From Ancylothrix sp. D3o (GTDB taxonomy: Bacteria > Cyanobacteriota > Cyanobacteriia > Cyanobacteriales > Oscillatoriaceae): DNA of 64,000 nucleotides. Positions 15,960 to 25,769 of the stretch are shown here, piece after piece. The translations under genes and the position numbers were made by a program. How positions within the stretch are numbered: position 1 is the stretch's first letter; each line of letters opens with the position of its first letter. A model generated the notes under the pieces. That model was not told the origin of the DNA. It did no database searches and worked only from the letters and a program-made list of their open reading frames with translations. The stretch spans positions 1-64,000 of the forward strand of contig NZ_JAMXEX010000016.1 in the NCBI RefSeq assembly GCF_025370775.1. The letters run 5' to 3'.

Positions 15960-18131
15960 ATGCTAAAACCAACCCCAGAAACAATGACGAATTCTCCCGC
16001 TGACACGCCTATCGAAACAAAAACCTCCCGCCAAAAAGATTGGGGGTGGCCGTTTGTTTGGCTGAGCGTGCTGCTCGTGTTTGGAGGAACAGCCGCCGGC
16101 GCATTTTTCTGGCTGATCACAATGCCGCCGCCGATTGACTGCAAGCAAATCTCGCCCCTCTCTCCAGAGATGCAAAGATTGCAGTGCGCCAAAGAATCTG
16201 CTTCCAGCCGCAAAGTCGAAGAATTAATTAAAGGACTGGCGGTGGTAAAAGACTGGCCCGAAGACAACCCCCTCTACCCGCAAGCCAGTCAATTGCGCGA
16301 TGAGTGGTCAAAATGGCTTTTGGAATTGGCCCGCAATAAATTGGAAAGTGGAGATTTAAAAGGAGCCGAAGAACTGGCCAAAAAAATCCCTGCCAATGCT
16401 TCCGTTTATCAAGATGCTCAGGCCGTCGTTTCCACTTGGCAAACGGACTGGGACAAAGGCAAAACAATTTATAACAAAGCCCAAGAAGCCCTCAAACAAC
16501 AACAATGGCAACTGGCCACCGGCTATGCCCAACAACTCGCTAGTCTGCGAAACGAATACTGGGGCCAGCAGCGCTCGGCTGATTTACTCAATCAAATAGG
16601 CCGGGAAAGACAAGCGTGGGAACAGTTAAAACTCGCTCGCGTTACCGCGAACCCCCAAACAGCCGATAACCTCCAAAAAGCCTTGCAATTGGCCACAAAG
16701 GTAGAAGAAAAAACCTACGCCCACAACACAGCCAAAACCGACATTACAAAATGGAGCCGCAAAGTTCTACAAATTGCCTCGGTTCAAATCAAACAACGAA
16801 ACCTACCAGCAGCAATCAACCTAGCCAACAGCATCCCCTCGATCTCGTCGCTTTATGCCGAAGCCCAAGACTTTATTCTGCTGAGTAAAGCTGAAATGCT
16901 TTTACCCAAAGAAAAAGAATTTTCTGGGCCGGTGGCACGTCACGTTTTTGCTCTCATCGAAGCTCAAGCCGCCGCACGCCAACTCAGCCAAGATCGCCCG
17001 CTCTACAAACAAGCTCAAGAAAAAATTGCCTCTTGGCAAGCACAACTCGATGACTTAGTACAGCTAGAAGTTGCAAGCTCCGCCGCCAGCTTTGGTCAAG
17101 GTTGGATGCTGCAAATGGCTATCGAACAAGCAAACACGATCTCCCGGAACCGCCCCCGCCGCGTCCATGCCCAAACTCTGATTGCCCAGTGGCGTAAAGA
17201 ACTGAAAGAATCAGAAGACCGGCCTTATCTGGTACGCGCTCAAACCCTCGCCCAAGCAAAAACTGTAGACTCCTACAAAACCGCCATTGCCGAAGCACGT
17301 CAAATTAAACTTAACCGGCCTCTACGCCTAGAAGCTCAAACCCTGATCGCTAGTTGGAACAAACAAATCGAAACCATCGAAGATAAACCAATCCTTGAAG
17401 AAAGCTTAGCGCTCGCCAAACAAAACAAACTAGACGCTGCAATTCGCACAGCTTCCCGCATAGGTAAAGGTCGTGCCCTTTATAAAGAAGCAATAGCTGC
17501 CATAAGTGACTGGACAGCGGAAATCCAAATTACCGAAGACCGGCCTCTACTAAATGAAGCTGCAAAACTCGCCTCTGTGGGCCGACTCTCAGAAGCCATT
17601 CAAAAAGCAGCCCAAATAGGTAGCGGTCGCGCCCTCTATTACGAAGCCCAAGACGCTATTGCCCGCTGGGCAGCCGAGCGCAACACTATCCGACTTTCTT
17701 CCTACCCAGAACCGGCTCAAGAATCGGCCCCAACACAATCTTACTCACCGCCGCCGGTTGAATCTTACTCTCCACCTCCGGCAGAGTCTTACTCTCCACC
17801 TCCGGCGGAATCTTACTCTCCACCGGCACCCGAACCTTACTCTCCACCGGCACCCGAACCTTATTACCCTCCAGCGGCACCCGAACCCGCTCCGCCGCCG
17901 GTAGAATCTTATACCCCACCGGCACCCGAACCTTATTACCCTCCAGCGGCACCAGAACCCTACATCCCACCGGAACCAGCACCCGAACCTTACGTTCCCC
18001 CGGTTCAATCTTACGAACCCCCAGTCGAACCCGCACCAGCGCCAGAGCCAGCCCCACCGGAACCGGCACCCGTCGCCGCACCGGAACCGGCACCCGCAGC
18101 GGCTCCTTTGCCGGCTGATGGCATTGAATAA
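15960..18131 (+). CDS. Membrane-anchored helical-repeat protein with a proline-rich tail
   Basis: A long protein of about 720 residues. A single membrane segment (FVWLSVLLVFGGTAAGAFFW) near the N-terminus is followed by a region of repeated helical hairpins, with a recurring phrase like DRPLLxEAxxLA...GRALYxEAQxAIAxW spaced about 70 residues apart. The last 140 residues are rich in Ser-Tyr-Ser-Pro-Pro and Ala-Pro-Glu-Pro, probably an extended extracytoplasmic tail. Relatives in cyanobacteria are often labelled chromosome segregation ATPase, but there is no nucleotide-binding motif here, so that name is misleading. The start is uncertain: ATG 15960 or 15984, with TTG 15897 also open. The function is unknown; it lies 80 bp ahead of the DUF3685 gene. 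Confidence 0.65.
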   Translation: MLKPTPETMTNSPADTPIETKTSRQKDWGWPFVWLSVLLVFGGTAAGAFFWLITMPPPIDCKQISPLSPEMQRLQCAKESASSRKVEELIKGLAVVKDWPEDNPLYPQASQLRDEWSKWLLELARNKLESGDLKGAEELAKKIPANASVYQDAQAVVSTWQTDWDKGKTIYNKAQEALKQQQWQLATGYAQQLASLRNEYWGQQRSADLLNQIGRERQAWEQLKLARVTANPQTADNLQKALQLATKVEEKTYAHNTAKTDITKWSRKVLQIASVQIKQRNLPAAINLANSIPSISSLYAEAQDFILLSKAEMLLPKEKEFSGPVARHVFALIEAQAAARQLSQDRPLYKQAQEKIASWQAQLDDLVQLEVASSAASFGQGWMLQMAIEQANTISRNRPRRVHAQTLIAQWRKELKESEDRPYLVRAQTLAQAKTVDSYKTAIAEARQIKLNRPLRLEAQTLIASWNKQIETIEDKPILEESLALAKQNKLDAAIRTASRIGKGRALYKEAIAAISDWTAEIQITEDRPLLNEAAKLASVGRLSEAIQKAAQIGSGRALYYEAQDAIARWAAERNTIRLSSYPEPAQESAPTQSYSPPPVESYSPPPAESYSPPPAESYSPPAPEPYSPPAPEPYYPPAAPEPAPPPVESYTPPAPEPYYPPAAPEPYIPPEPAPEPYVPPVQSYEPPVEPAPAPEPAPPEPAPVAAPEPAPAAAPLPADGIE

Positions 18132-18211
18132 GCTGGTACAAATTAAGGGTGTTTTGAGGGGATTGGGGCGTTGAGGAAGCGTTCCTTTCCCCCCCTGGAG
18201 TTGGGGAGTTG

Positions 18212-19951
18212 ATGGCTGGAAAAATGTTGAAATTACTCATTATTGATGATGACTTGATTTTTCGTACCGGTTTGCGGACAATTTGCGACCGCGAACCAGA
18301 CTTACAAGTAGTAGCAGAAACCGGCAAAAACAGAGAAGCATTTCAACTTCTGGCCGGTGCCTTTGCCAATGTCGATTTGGTAATTTTAGACTTAGCCATT
18401 CAAGGTCAAACATCCGATTCTTATCCAGACTCAACAGCCGGTTTAGTCTTTTGCCAACAGCTAAAAACTTCTTTTTCTCAGGTGCCGGTGTTGTTGCTAA
18501 CTTCCCTCAGCGATAGCTCGGTAATTTTGGCAGCCCAGCGTTTAGGAATTGAAGGTTACTGTCCCAAAGGAACCGTCACCCCAGAATTAATTAATGCCAT
18601 TCGTTTAGTTGGACAAGGGCAAAATTACTGGCCTTTGATGCCAACTTCCAGTCGGGCTCTTGGGAGCGCCGAAACAAAGCCAGGCCGGCAGTTTAACTGG
18701 AAATATCGTACTTTTTTGTCGGGAAGCCGGCAAATTGAACGCAGTCTCGCCGAACTTTCTACTCAATTAGATAACCCTTTTTTGTCGCCTTTAGACCGGG
18801 CTTTTTTGCAGGGACGTCAGCGGGAGTTACGCTTGGCTCAATGGTTGCTTAAGCAGTGGTTTGCCAACGATAAACAAGACGCACCGGCTTTTGTTCCCCC
18901 GCCTTTTCAACCCCCGGAACCTAGAAATTTTCAGGAGCGTCCAAAGGCAGATTTGAGGACTACAAATAGCGAAACGGATATTGTATTACAACCAGAAATT
19001 TTTGAATCGACTTTTTATAAGCTCAATTCTAGCTTGTTTAATTTTACGGATATTCCTTTAGAAATTGATATTTTACAAACTCATAAAAAGCGGGAATTAC
19101 TGTCTATAACTTTGCGCCAAATTGAAGTTTTAATTAAGGAACTACGTTTAGCTGATGTTTCTTTACCACAAATTGAGCAAAAACGGAACGCTCTTTTGCA
19201 AGATTTATGGCAATTAGTCCTGAAAGAGTTTTTTGGCAAATACTATACTGTTTTGCTAGGTAACTCGGTGCTGGAAGTGGTGCCGGTTTTACTTGCAGAT
19301 GCCGGTGTGGTTCAAACAGAAATTTTTGATAAAATTCCCTATGTGGAAAATGTTTTTGCTTATTTTCTCTTTAAAAGTTCGCTAAAAATTGATAATCAAA
19401 TTTATGCCGGTGAAAGTGCCGAAGCTCGATTTAGAGCGGAATTTTTATTACAAAATCTGGCTATTCAAATCTCTAATGCGGTGATTCAACCGTTACTTAA
19501 TCATTTTTCGGAAAGCGAAGAAATTAAACATGAGTTTTTTGACCGGCGCTGGCTTTCTAATCGGTCTATTTTGAAGTTTCGGAATAATTTATCTTGGAAA
19601 TATCGGGTAGAAAGATATATTACTGAACCGACAGCTATTTTTGAAAGCCGGTATTGGTTGTTTATTTTAGATGAGCGTGGGATTAGAAAATTGGCTATTT
19701 ATGCGCCTCGCACGGAGGAGTTAGGGCAACTTTCTGGTATTCCTTTGGTGGTGACTTATGTGTTGGAAAGTCGGGATGCAATTGCTCCTCGTTTGCGTTC
19801 GGCGGTAAGTTTTTTGGGCAGTGGGGTTGTTTATTTGCTTACTCAGGTGATTGGTAGGGGGTTGGGTTTAGTTGCTCGTGGTATTATTCAAGGTATTGGT
19901 AGTTCTTGGCCGGAAGGTAAGCTGGGGAAGAATACTTCGCGGCGAGATTGA
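18212..19951 (+). CDS. Response-regulator receiver fused to DUF3685
   Basis: A 579-residue cyanobacterial protein. Residues about 5-130 form a CheY-like receiver: KLLIIDDDLIFRTGL supplies the acidic pair, VDLVILDLAI the phosphorylatable Asp, and PVLLLTSL the conserved Thr/Ser. The rest is the DUF3685 domain, also found in chloroplast-encoded proteins, which has no DNA-binding helix-turn-helix that I can see. An output by protein interaction is therefore likely, but its nature is unknown. ATG 18212 has GGGGAG just ahead, which favours it over the in-frame TTG 18209. It follows the helical-repeat gene and may share its transcript. Confidence 0.75.
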   Translation: MAGKMLKLLIIDDDLIFRTGLRTICDREPDLQVVAETGKNREAFQLLAGAFANVDLVILDLAIQGQTSDSYPDSTAGLVFCQQLKTSFSQVPVLLLTSLSDSSVILAAQRLGIEGYCPKGTVTPELINAIRLVGQGQNYWPLMPTSSRALGSAETKPGRQFNWKYRTFLSGSRQIERSLAELSTQLDNPFLSPLDRAFLQGRQRELRLAQWLLKQWFANDKQDAPAFVPPPFQPPEPRNFQERPKADLRTTNSETDIVLQPEIFESTFYKLNSSLFNFTDIPLEIDILQTHKKRELLSITLRQIEVLIKELRLADVSLPQIEQKRNALLQDLWQLVLKEFFGKYYTVLLGNSVLEVVPVLLADAGVVQTEIFDKIPYVENVFAYFLFKSSLKIDNQIYAGESAEARFRAEFLLQNLAIQISNAVIQPLLNHFSESEEIKHEFFDRRWLSNRSILKFRNNLSWKYRVERYITEPTAIFESRYWLFILDERGIRKLAIYAPRTEELGQLSGIPLVVTYVLESRDAIAPRLRSAVSFLGSGVVYLLTQVIGRGLGLVARGIIQGIGSSWPEGKLGKNTSRRD

Positions 19952-19963
19952 GGGGGAGTTTTT

Positions 19964-20022
19964 TAACCGCAGATAAACGCAGATGAACGCAGATAAGATG
20001 AACGCAGATAATGATGAACGCC
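19964..20022. repeat. STRR array GATAAACGCAGATGAACGCAG
   Basis: About five iterations of the GATGAACGCA unit starting with AACCGC, with extra bases between the later copies. It lies directly after the DUF3685 stop, in front of the bidirectional hairpin. Confidence 0.75.
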
Positions 20023-20039
20023 TCAGTTTGGGGTTTTTG

Positions 20040-20070
20040 AAAACCCGATTCCGTAAAGAAACCGGGTTTT
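20040..20070. terminator. Bidirectional AAAACCCG/CGGGTTTT terminator hairpin
   Basis: An 8-bp perfect stem, AAAACCCG (20040-20047) and CGGGTTTT (20063-20070), with a 15-base loop and T-runs at both ends. It sits between the convergent DUF3685 and leuC genes and can serve both. It belongs to the AAACCCGG family found elsewhere in the window. Confidence 0.65.
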
Positions 20071-20134
20071 TGCATACCGCAGCTACAAATCAATTATTAA
20101 CTATCAATTAATAATTAATAATTGTTGGTAGGAT

Positions 20135-21454
20135 TTACATGAATTCGCGGGGGTCTGTGACGTGGCCGGTGAGGGCGGAAGCGGCGGCTGTGTAGGGCGA
20201 GGCGAGATAAATTTGTGCTTGTTTGTTGCCCATACGTCCGGGGAAGTTGCGGTTGGTGGTGGAGACACAAACTTCGGGTTCATTTAACCGGCCAAAGGTG
20301 TCTTTAGGGCCGCCTAAACAAGCTGCACAACTGGGGGCTGCTGGTTCAATACAACCGGCTGCTAATAGGATTTCTGAGAGGGTTTGTCCTTCATGTTTGA
20401 CGGTAAATAAGTCTTCATAGACTTTTTGGGTGGCTGGGACAATATAGGTGGGTACTTTGACTGTATTGCCTTTGAGAATTTTGGCAGCGTGGAGGAAGTC
20501 AGAAGTTTTGCCGCCGGTGCAAGAACCGATATATACGCGGTCTATCTTGACATCTTTGCATTCTCGTGCTAAGGCGCGGTTATCGGGGGAGTGGGGTTGA
20601 GCGACGACCGGCTCTAGTTTAGAGACATCACAATGCCAACTGCTATAAAAGCTGGCATCAGCATCGGTATAAACCGGCTCAAAAGGCTTATCTGTGCGAG
20701 CACGGACATAATCAAAAGTAGTTTGGTCGGGGGCGATGGTACCATTTTTACCACCGGCCTCAATGACCATATTGCAGAGAGTCATGCGTTCTTCCATAGA
20801 CATCGCATCAACAGCAGTGCCGGTAAATTCCATTGTCCGGTAGTTGGCACCACTGACAGAGATATCGCCGATAATTTGGAGGATGAGGTCTTTGGCTAAA
20901 AGATAGGGGGGTAACTCACCATCGAGGATAAAACGCATGGTGGCTGGAACTTTAACTAAAAGCTTGCCGGTGCCCATAATAAACGCAGCATCCGTGTTGC
21001 CGATGCCGGTGGCGAATTGACCAAAAGCGCCGGCATTGCAGGTGTGAGAGTCGGTGCCAAAGAGAACTTCACCGGGGCGAGTGTGACCTTCTTGAGCCAA
21101 AGCAACGTGACAAACGCCTTTATAATCTGGATTGGCCTTAAAATTAGCACGGTCGATAATATCGTAGAAATATTTAATGTTTTGTTCTGCTGCAAATTCG
21201 CGCAGAATATCGACGTTGCGATTAGCACGTTCGTCTGAGGTAAAGATATAGTGGTCGGGAATTAAAACAATTTTTTCTTTATCCCAGACCTTAGCATCGG
21301 CGCCAAATTCGCGTTTAAAAACGCCGATGGTTCCGGGCCCGCAGACATCGTGCGTCATTAAAAGATCAACCGACACCCAGATATTTTCCCCTGGCTGAAC
21401 AGAAGACCGGCCGGCGGCACGGGCTAAAATTTTTTCGGTGAGGGTCATCCCCAT
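20135..21454 (-). CDS. leuC: 3-isopropylmalate dehydratase large subunit
   Basis: Large subunit of the [4Fe-4S] isomerase that converts 2-isopropylmalate to 3-isopropylmalate in leucine synthesis. At 439 residues it belongs to the shorter (HacA-like) LeuC type. Cluster ligands are seen in IGSCTGG and SCAACLGG, and substrate/cluster surroundings in FGTDSHTCNAGAFGQFATG and NFPGRMG. It ends in the typical DPREFM. No leuD gene is adjacent, so the small subunit must lie elsewhere. The start may be residue 1 or the Met two codons later; AGGAG lies just upstream of both. It is transcribed convergently with the DUF3685 gene. Confidence 0.95.
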   Translation of the reverse strand: MGMTLTEKILARAAGRSSVQPGENIWVSVDLLMTHDVCGPGTIGVFKREFGADAKVWDKEKIVLIPDHYIFTSDERANRNVDILREFAAEQNIKYFYDIIDRANFKANPDYKGVCHVALAQEGHTRPGEVLFGTDSHTCNAGAFGQFATGIGNTDAAFIMGTGKLLVKVPATMRFILDGELPPYLLAKDLILQIIGDISVSGANYRTMEFTGTAVDAMSMEERMTLCNMVIEAGGKNGTIAPDQTTFDYVRARTDKPFEPVYTDADASFYSSWHCDVSKLEPVVAQPHSPDNRALARECKDVKIDRVYIGSCTGGKTSDFLHAAKILKGNTVKVPTYIVPATQKVYEDLFTVKHEGQTLSEILLAAGCIEPAAPSCAACLGGPKDTFGRLNEPEVCVSTTNRNFPGRMGNKQAQIYLASPYTAAASALTGHVTDPREFM

Positions 21455-21704
21455 AAAAACAGTTCTCCTGCGGCAATGCTTGAAATTAATAATTCGTCAT
21501 TAGTCCTCTGTAGCGGGCTGGATACCAATATCTGACCTTCGTAGCTTGGATCTGGGTGAACCCGCCCGTACAGTCGTGGGGAGAAAAAACAAAGGACTTT
21601 TGACAAATGACGATGGACTTATCCCCATTACTCATAATATTTGTTAATTGGGGGTAATGGGACATTGTTTTTTGAGCAATTGCCCATGAACCGTCTATGG
21701 GTAT

Positions 21705-23339
21705 TTAACGAGGGGTGGGGGGAGTGTTGCTGGCGCTACCGGCGGGGTTGTTGCTGACGGCGCGTTGCATGGCGGCGAGGGCGCGGTTGTAGCCGATGAT
21801 GGCACGGATGCGGTTGCCTTCGGAACGGGTAAGCTGGGTTTCGGAGTTGATGACATCGGTTTGGGTACCGACACCGGCGCCAAAGCGTAAGCGGGCAAGA
21901 CGGAGGGCTTCTCTGGCGCGTTCAACTTCAACGCTGGCGGTTTGGATATTTTCAAAATTGGTTTGCAAGTCATAGTAAGCTTGCTCGACTTGAAAACGAA
22001 CTTGGTTGCGAGCGTCTGCAAAGCGGGTTTCGGCAATATCTCTATTTCTGTCTTCTTGGGTAGCTCTGGCTTGGGAGGCTCCGCCGTCGTATAAGTTCCA
22101 GCGCAAACGGGCACCGAGCGAGTAACCGTCTGTGACGGCGATTTGATCGCCAAAGACTTCGAGGATGTTGTAGTTGGCAAAAACGCTGACTTGGGGGCGG
22201 GTGGCGGCTTCGGCGACACGGCGCTGTTGTTCGCTAATTTCGCGTTGGAGTAGTTGCTGGGAGAGTTCGGCGCGGCGTTTGAAGGCTTCGATGATGCTGT
22301 CTTCGAGGTTGATGTTCCAGTAGCCGGCGATATCGACGGGATCGGCGGCGGTGATGTTGAGGGGAAGGGAGATGCTGAGTTGTTGGGAGAGTTGGCGCTG
22401 GGCTACTTGAAAGTCGCGTTGGGCGCGGGCGAGGTTTTGTTGTTCGTTGGCAAGCTGAACTTGGGCTTGGAGGACGTCAAAGCGGGTTCCTACGCCGGCT
22501 CTTTCGAGGGCTTCGGCGTCGCAGAGGCTTTGTTGGGATGCGGTGACTGCTTGGCTGGAGATGCGTATTTGTTGTTCGGCTTCTTGAATGTCGTAGTAGG
22601 AGTTGGAGATATCGAGGCGGAGTTGTTCTTCGATGCGTTCTACTTCGAGTTGGCTTAGCTCAACTTGTCTTTCGCGGGTGCGGATGGTGGCAGACCGGCG
22701 CCCAGAGGTGTAAACGTCGTAACTAAGTTCGAGTTGTCCGCTGAGGCTGCGGGTGACGGTTTCATCGGGGACGTCTTGGCCGGTGAGTAGTTGTTGCAGT
22801 TCGTTTTGACGTTGAGCTTGGGCCGAGTCGCTGCGGGTGATGTCGCCTGCCAGGTCGAGGGAGGGGTATTCAGCGGCGATGGCTTCTCGTAGTTGGGCTC
22901 GGCTGCGTTCGAGTTCGAGTTCGGCTACTTGGAGGTCGCGGTTGTTTCTCCGTGCGAGTTCGATGGCTTGTTGGAGGGTGATGGGTTGGATGCCGATGAT
23001 TTCGACTTCGGAGGGTTTGACGGGGAATTGTAGGGGGTTTGGGTTGGGGTTTAGGTATTCGGGGAGGGTGGCGGGGGCTGTATAGTTAGGGGTGGTCTGG
23101 GGCTCTGGGTTTTCTCTGCGCTGTCTGAGTTCTGCACAGCTAACAGGAAGTTGATTTTGCCTTACTGTTTGTGCGAGGTTTGTGTAGTTTGCTTTTTCTG
23201 AACTCTGGTTAGAGATAGGGGTTGGATGTTGGCCGGTTTTGCTGTTTATGGCTGTGGTTTGGCTGGTACCGGTTTTGATGTCGCACAGGACAAGGGCGAC
23301 ACCCACACCGGCTGCTATTAGATATCGAAGGCTTGGCAT
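21705..23339 (-). CDS. TolC-family outer-membrane efflux protein
   Basis: A 544-residue outer-membrane channel protein. A signal sequence (LIAAGVGVALVLCD) begins it, then about 80 residues of variable linker, then two outer-membrane efflux repeats. These are marked by ITLQQAIELARRNNRDLQVA and later by FRVQ/VEQAYYDLQ-type coiled-coil helices with ERAGVGTRFDVLQAQ and FGAGVGTQTDVINSE. These twin motifs at the end of each helical hairpin are characteristic of TolC. It probably pairs with an inner-membrane pump such as the RND pair at 25.8-30.4 kb, although that operon is on the other strand. Product: multidrug, siderophore or type I protein export; the RTX protein at 60.6 kb is a possible cargo. 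Confidence 0.9.
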   Translation of the reverse strand: MPSLRYLIAAGVGVALVLCDIKTGTSQTTAINSKTGQHPTPISNQSSEKANYTNLAQTVRQNQLPVSCAELRQRRENPEPQTTPNYTAPATLPEYLNPNPNPLQFPVKPSEVEIIGIQPITLQQAIELARRNNRDLQVAELELERSRAQLREAIAAEYPSLDLAGDITRSDSAQAQRQNELQQLLTGQDVPDETVTRSLSGQLELSYDVYTSGRRSATIRTRERQVELSQLEVERIEEQLRLDISNSYYDIQEAEQQIRISSQAVTASQQSLCDAEALERAGVGTRFDVLQAQVQLANEQQNLARAQRDFQVAQRQLSQQLSISLPLNITAADPVDIAGYWNINLEDSIIEAFKRRAELSQQLLQREISEQQRRVAEAATRPQVSVFANYNILEVFGDQIAVTDGYSLGARLRWNLYDGGASQARATQEDRNRDIAETRFADARNQVRFQVEQAYYDLQTNFENIQTASVEVERAREALRLARLRFGAGVGTQTDVINSETQLTRSEGNRIRAIIGYNRALAAMQRAVSNNPAGSASNTPPTPR

Positions 23340-23772
23340 AGTTTTTGTTTTCGATCTTGCTTTCAGGCGACACTACCTGGTTTTAGACAAATCACCTTAA
23401 GCAGAATAGCAGTTCGTTGGGGGATTTTCAGCTAAGTTTTTCTCTTATACTTTCTTTGGGGGGGTGTTTTTGTCCAAAGTGGGTTTTATGAGCGGTTTTT
23501 TTCTGCATTTAAGCGATATGGGGCCGGTTGAGGCTTTTAGGTTTTGGCGTTCTCTTTGCTTTAGTTTTGGTCTGAACCGTCGCTTTTGTGAGGCGATGAT
23601 GGTTGAGGTTGTAGGGGGTAATAGGTGATTTTTTTTAAACGATTTTTTTTGATAAAAAGGATTTTTAAATAATATTTTGGGGATAGGTGGGTAAATATCC
23701 CCTGGAGGAAAGCGTTTTTAAAGGTTTAGGCATGGTGGATAATACAGATTATCAAGAAGATTGCTCAAGTTT
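23340..23772. other. Upstream region of the TolC gene, no gene seen
   Basis: About 430 bp, T-rich on the plus strand, with no credible gene. A 67-codon plus frame at 23687 lies antisense to the next small gene and is rejected. Presumably holds the promoter of the TolC gene. Confidence 0.4.
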
Positions 23773-23973
23773 TCAATCGTTGACTCGGATTAAGCCTTTG
23801 TGCAACATTTCATACATCCGATTGACGAGGTTTTGTTCGTGTTCGCCTAAGCTACAACTAGAAAGCAAAAACATTAGTAAGCGTTGATCGGTGCGGGTGA
23901 TGCGGCGGGTGTTAAAAATTTTGTCGGTGAGTTGAGTAATGTTCAGTTGGGAGAGGAGGGTTTCGGTGTTCAT
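23773..23973 (-). CDS. Small conserved cyanobacterial protein, unknown function
   Basis: A 66-residue, probably helical protein with no signal peptide. The N-terminal phrase LLSQLNITQLTDKIFNTRRI followed by TRTDQRLLM, and the C-terminal EQNLVNRMYEMLHKGLIRV, resemble a small family I associate with cyanobacteria. Its role is unknown to me. It is flanked by long non-coding stretches on both sides (over 400 bp and over 500 bp) and seems to be a single-gene unit. Codon use is normal for the window. Confidence 0.6.
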   Translation of the reverse strand: MNTETLLSQLNITQLTDKIFNTRRITRTDQRLLMFLLSSCSLGEHEQNLVNRMYEMLHKGLIRVND

Positions 23974-24520
23974 TGAATTATAGAGTATTGAAGGTTGGCT
24001 TTTCTAATATCGGTAATTTCTCGGTTAGGTAAAGTGATTGAGATGGGGTTGTAGGTGTGATTTTTTTGGCGTTAATTCGTGATATCTATCACAGGGGCGG
24101 ATGCTGCTATACAAAAGGATAAGCTTGGCTGTTTTCTTGTGGGGTGAAGCTTGATGGGGTTTGCTAGGTGCAGACTCTGGGTTTGTTTGTTGAGGCTGGC
24201 TTTATAATTTGCACGAGTTAGATTGGTTGTTTTAGGGCAATTTATTATGATATCCTGACGCCAACTCTCGGATGGCTAAATAAAGCTTTGTAGGTTATCA
24301 AGTGTACAAACGCCGCCGGTTTAGGGGCGAGTCAGAAGCGGACTATACTAGGAGTAAGGGTAAAGATTTGGAAGCCAGAAATAGAAAGGGAAGTTGATTT
24401 AATTGAAAATTATTGTTTTAAAGTAAAAAATCTTATATTATCAGTGTTGATTTGGAGAAACTACTTAAATTTGTTTTGCTAAATCAAGGGTGAGTAAACG
24501 GGGGAGGGATTTTTTTGTTT
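23974..24520. other. 547-bp intergenic region
   Basis: No gene is supported. TGATATCTATCACAGGGG near 24082 is a local imperfect dyad. Near 24496 is the strong purine run GGGGGAGGG, the ribosome binding site of the PAS protein gene. Confidence 0.4.
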
Positions 24521-25621
24521 ATGATTGATAGCGTATTGAAGAACTGGCAAGCTTTGCAGGAAAAGATTAATCAACTGCCACCGGCACAACAGCAATTTCT
24601 CAAAAGTAGGGTGGAAAATTTCAGCGAATTATTGCAAGCTCTAATACGGAGTTATTTAACGATAGTAAATGACCAAAAAAACCAGAATATACAATTAAAA
24701 CTTCGGCAAAAGACTGCGGAAATGATTCAGTTAGAGGCGCAGTTAGAGGAAGAACACTCTCTCCACAAAAAAGCTAATCAAGCTTTAGTAAAAAGTGAAG
24801 CGAGGCTGCAAACTTTTTTAAAACATTCGGCAGATTTAGTTACTATTTTAGAAGCGGATAGGCGCATTCGTTATCACAGCCCAGCTATTGAGGAAATTTT
24901 AGGATATAAAGCTGAAGAGAGAATTGGTAAAGTTTTTGGGGAATTGCTGCATCCTGATGATTTGCCGAGGGTGGAATTTTATCTGAAAAATCTTTCTGAA
25001 AGTTCTGGGGATGTGCTGATGATGGAGTATCGAAAATTGCACAAGGATGGTTATTGGGTTTATTTAGAGGCTGTAGTTAAGAATTTGCTGGATGATTCTA
25101 GTATTAATGCAATTGTGATTAATTCACGAGATATTACTCGCCGCAAGCAGGCAGAAGCGGGTTTAAAAGAAACGAGTCATATTTTGCAAGCGCTGATTAA
25201 AGTTTCACCTTTTCCGATTATTGGTATTACTCGTGAGGCGTTGGTGATGGTGTGGAATGATGCGGCGGAAAAAGTTTTTGGTTGGAGTGAGACGGAACTT
25301 TTAGGAAATGCTTTGCCGGGGGTTCCTGAAGAGGAAAAAGAGAGTTTTAATGATTTACTTGAGGCGCAGTTTAAAGGTGAGGTGATTTTGGGGGTGCCGG
25401 TGCGACGAATAAGGAAAGATGGTTCTCTGCTGGAGCTTTACCTTTCGACGACTCCAATTTTAGATGTGGAGGGCAAGTTTTTGGGTAGTCTGGGAATATT
25501 TTCTGATGTGACTGATCACAATAAGATTGAGGATGCTTTGCAAATTATGGAGGCTACTAAAAATTTAAAAAATCTTTTTTGGGTGCGTTATGTTCGCTGT
25601 GATAAAGATGATAGTGATTGA
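24521..25621 (+). CDS. PAS-domain sensor protein lacking an output domain
   Basis: A 366-residue soluble protein. An N-terminal helical region (to about residue 95) leads into two PAS domains: the first around LVTILEADRRIRYHSPAIEE with its PAC segment near RDITRRKQAE, the second around PFPIIGITREALVMVWNDAA. The sequence ends shortly after the second PAC segment (IFSDVTDHNKIEDALQ). In relatives a histidine kinase or cyclase domain normally follows; here there is none, and the 148 bp after the stop encode no kinase motif. It is either a stand-alone sensor partner or a kinase that lost its 3' part. ATG 24521 has GGGGGAGGG a little upstream. Confidence 0.75.
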   Translation: MIDSVLKNWQALQEKINQLPPAQQQFLKSRVENFSELLQALIRSYLTIVNDQKNQNIQLKLRQKTAEMIQLEAQLEEEHSLHKKANQALVKSEARLQTFLKHSADLVTILEADRRIRYHSPAIEEILGYKAEERIGKVFGELLHPDDLPRVEFYLKNLSESSGDVLMMEYRKLHKDGYWVYLEAVVKNLLDDSSINAIVINSRDITRRKQAEAGLKETSHILQALIKVSPFPIIGITREALVMVWNDAAEKVFGWSETELLGNALPGVPEEEKESFNDLLEAQFKGEVILGVPVRRIRKDGSLLELYLSTTPILDVEGKFLGSLGIFSDVTDHNKIEDALQIMEATKNLKNLFWVRYVRCDKDDSD

Positions 25622-25769
25622 AATTTATGGGTTTTTGGTTTAGGCTGAGGGGAATGGGGAGAAAAGGGATAATTTTTTTTTGAAAGAATAATGAGGGCGA
25701 GCAATATCTTCCTTTTGAGAGAGGTTTTGTGCTAGATATAAAATCTAAATTATTAAAAATAAAAACCTT

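Noticed and set aside
17686-18327. 213-codon minus frame opposite the Pro-rich tail
   Set aside because: An antisense shadow of the low-complexity SYSPP/APEP repeats; no independent gene features.
22254-22658. 134-codon plus frame opposite the TolC-like gene
   Set aside because: Gly/Glu/Asp-rich shadow of the TolC-like frame; not a gene.
23687-23887. 66-codon plus frame over the small cyanobacterial gene
   Set aside because: Antisense to a better supported gene; no family.
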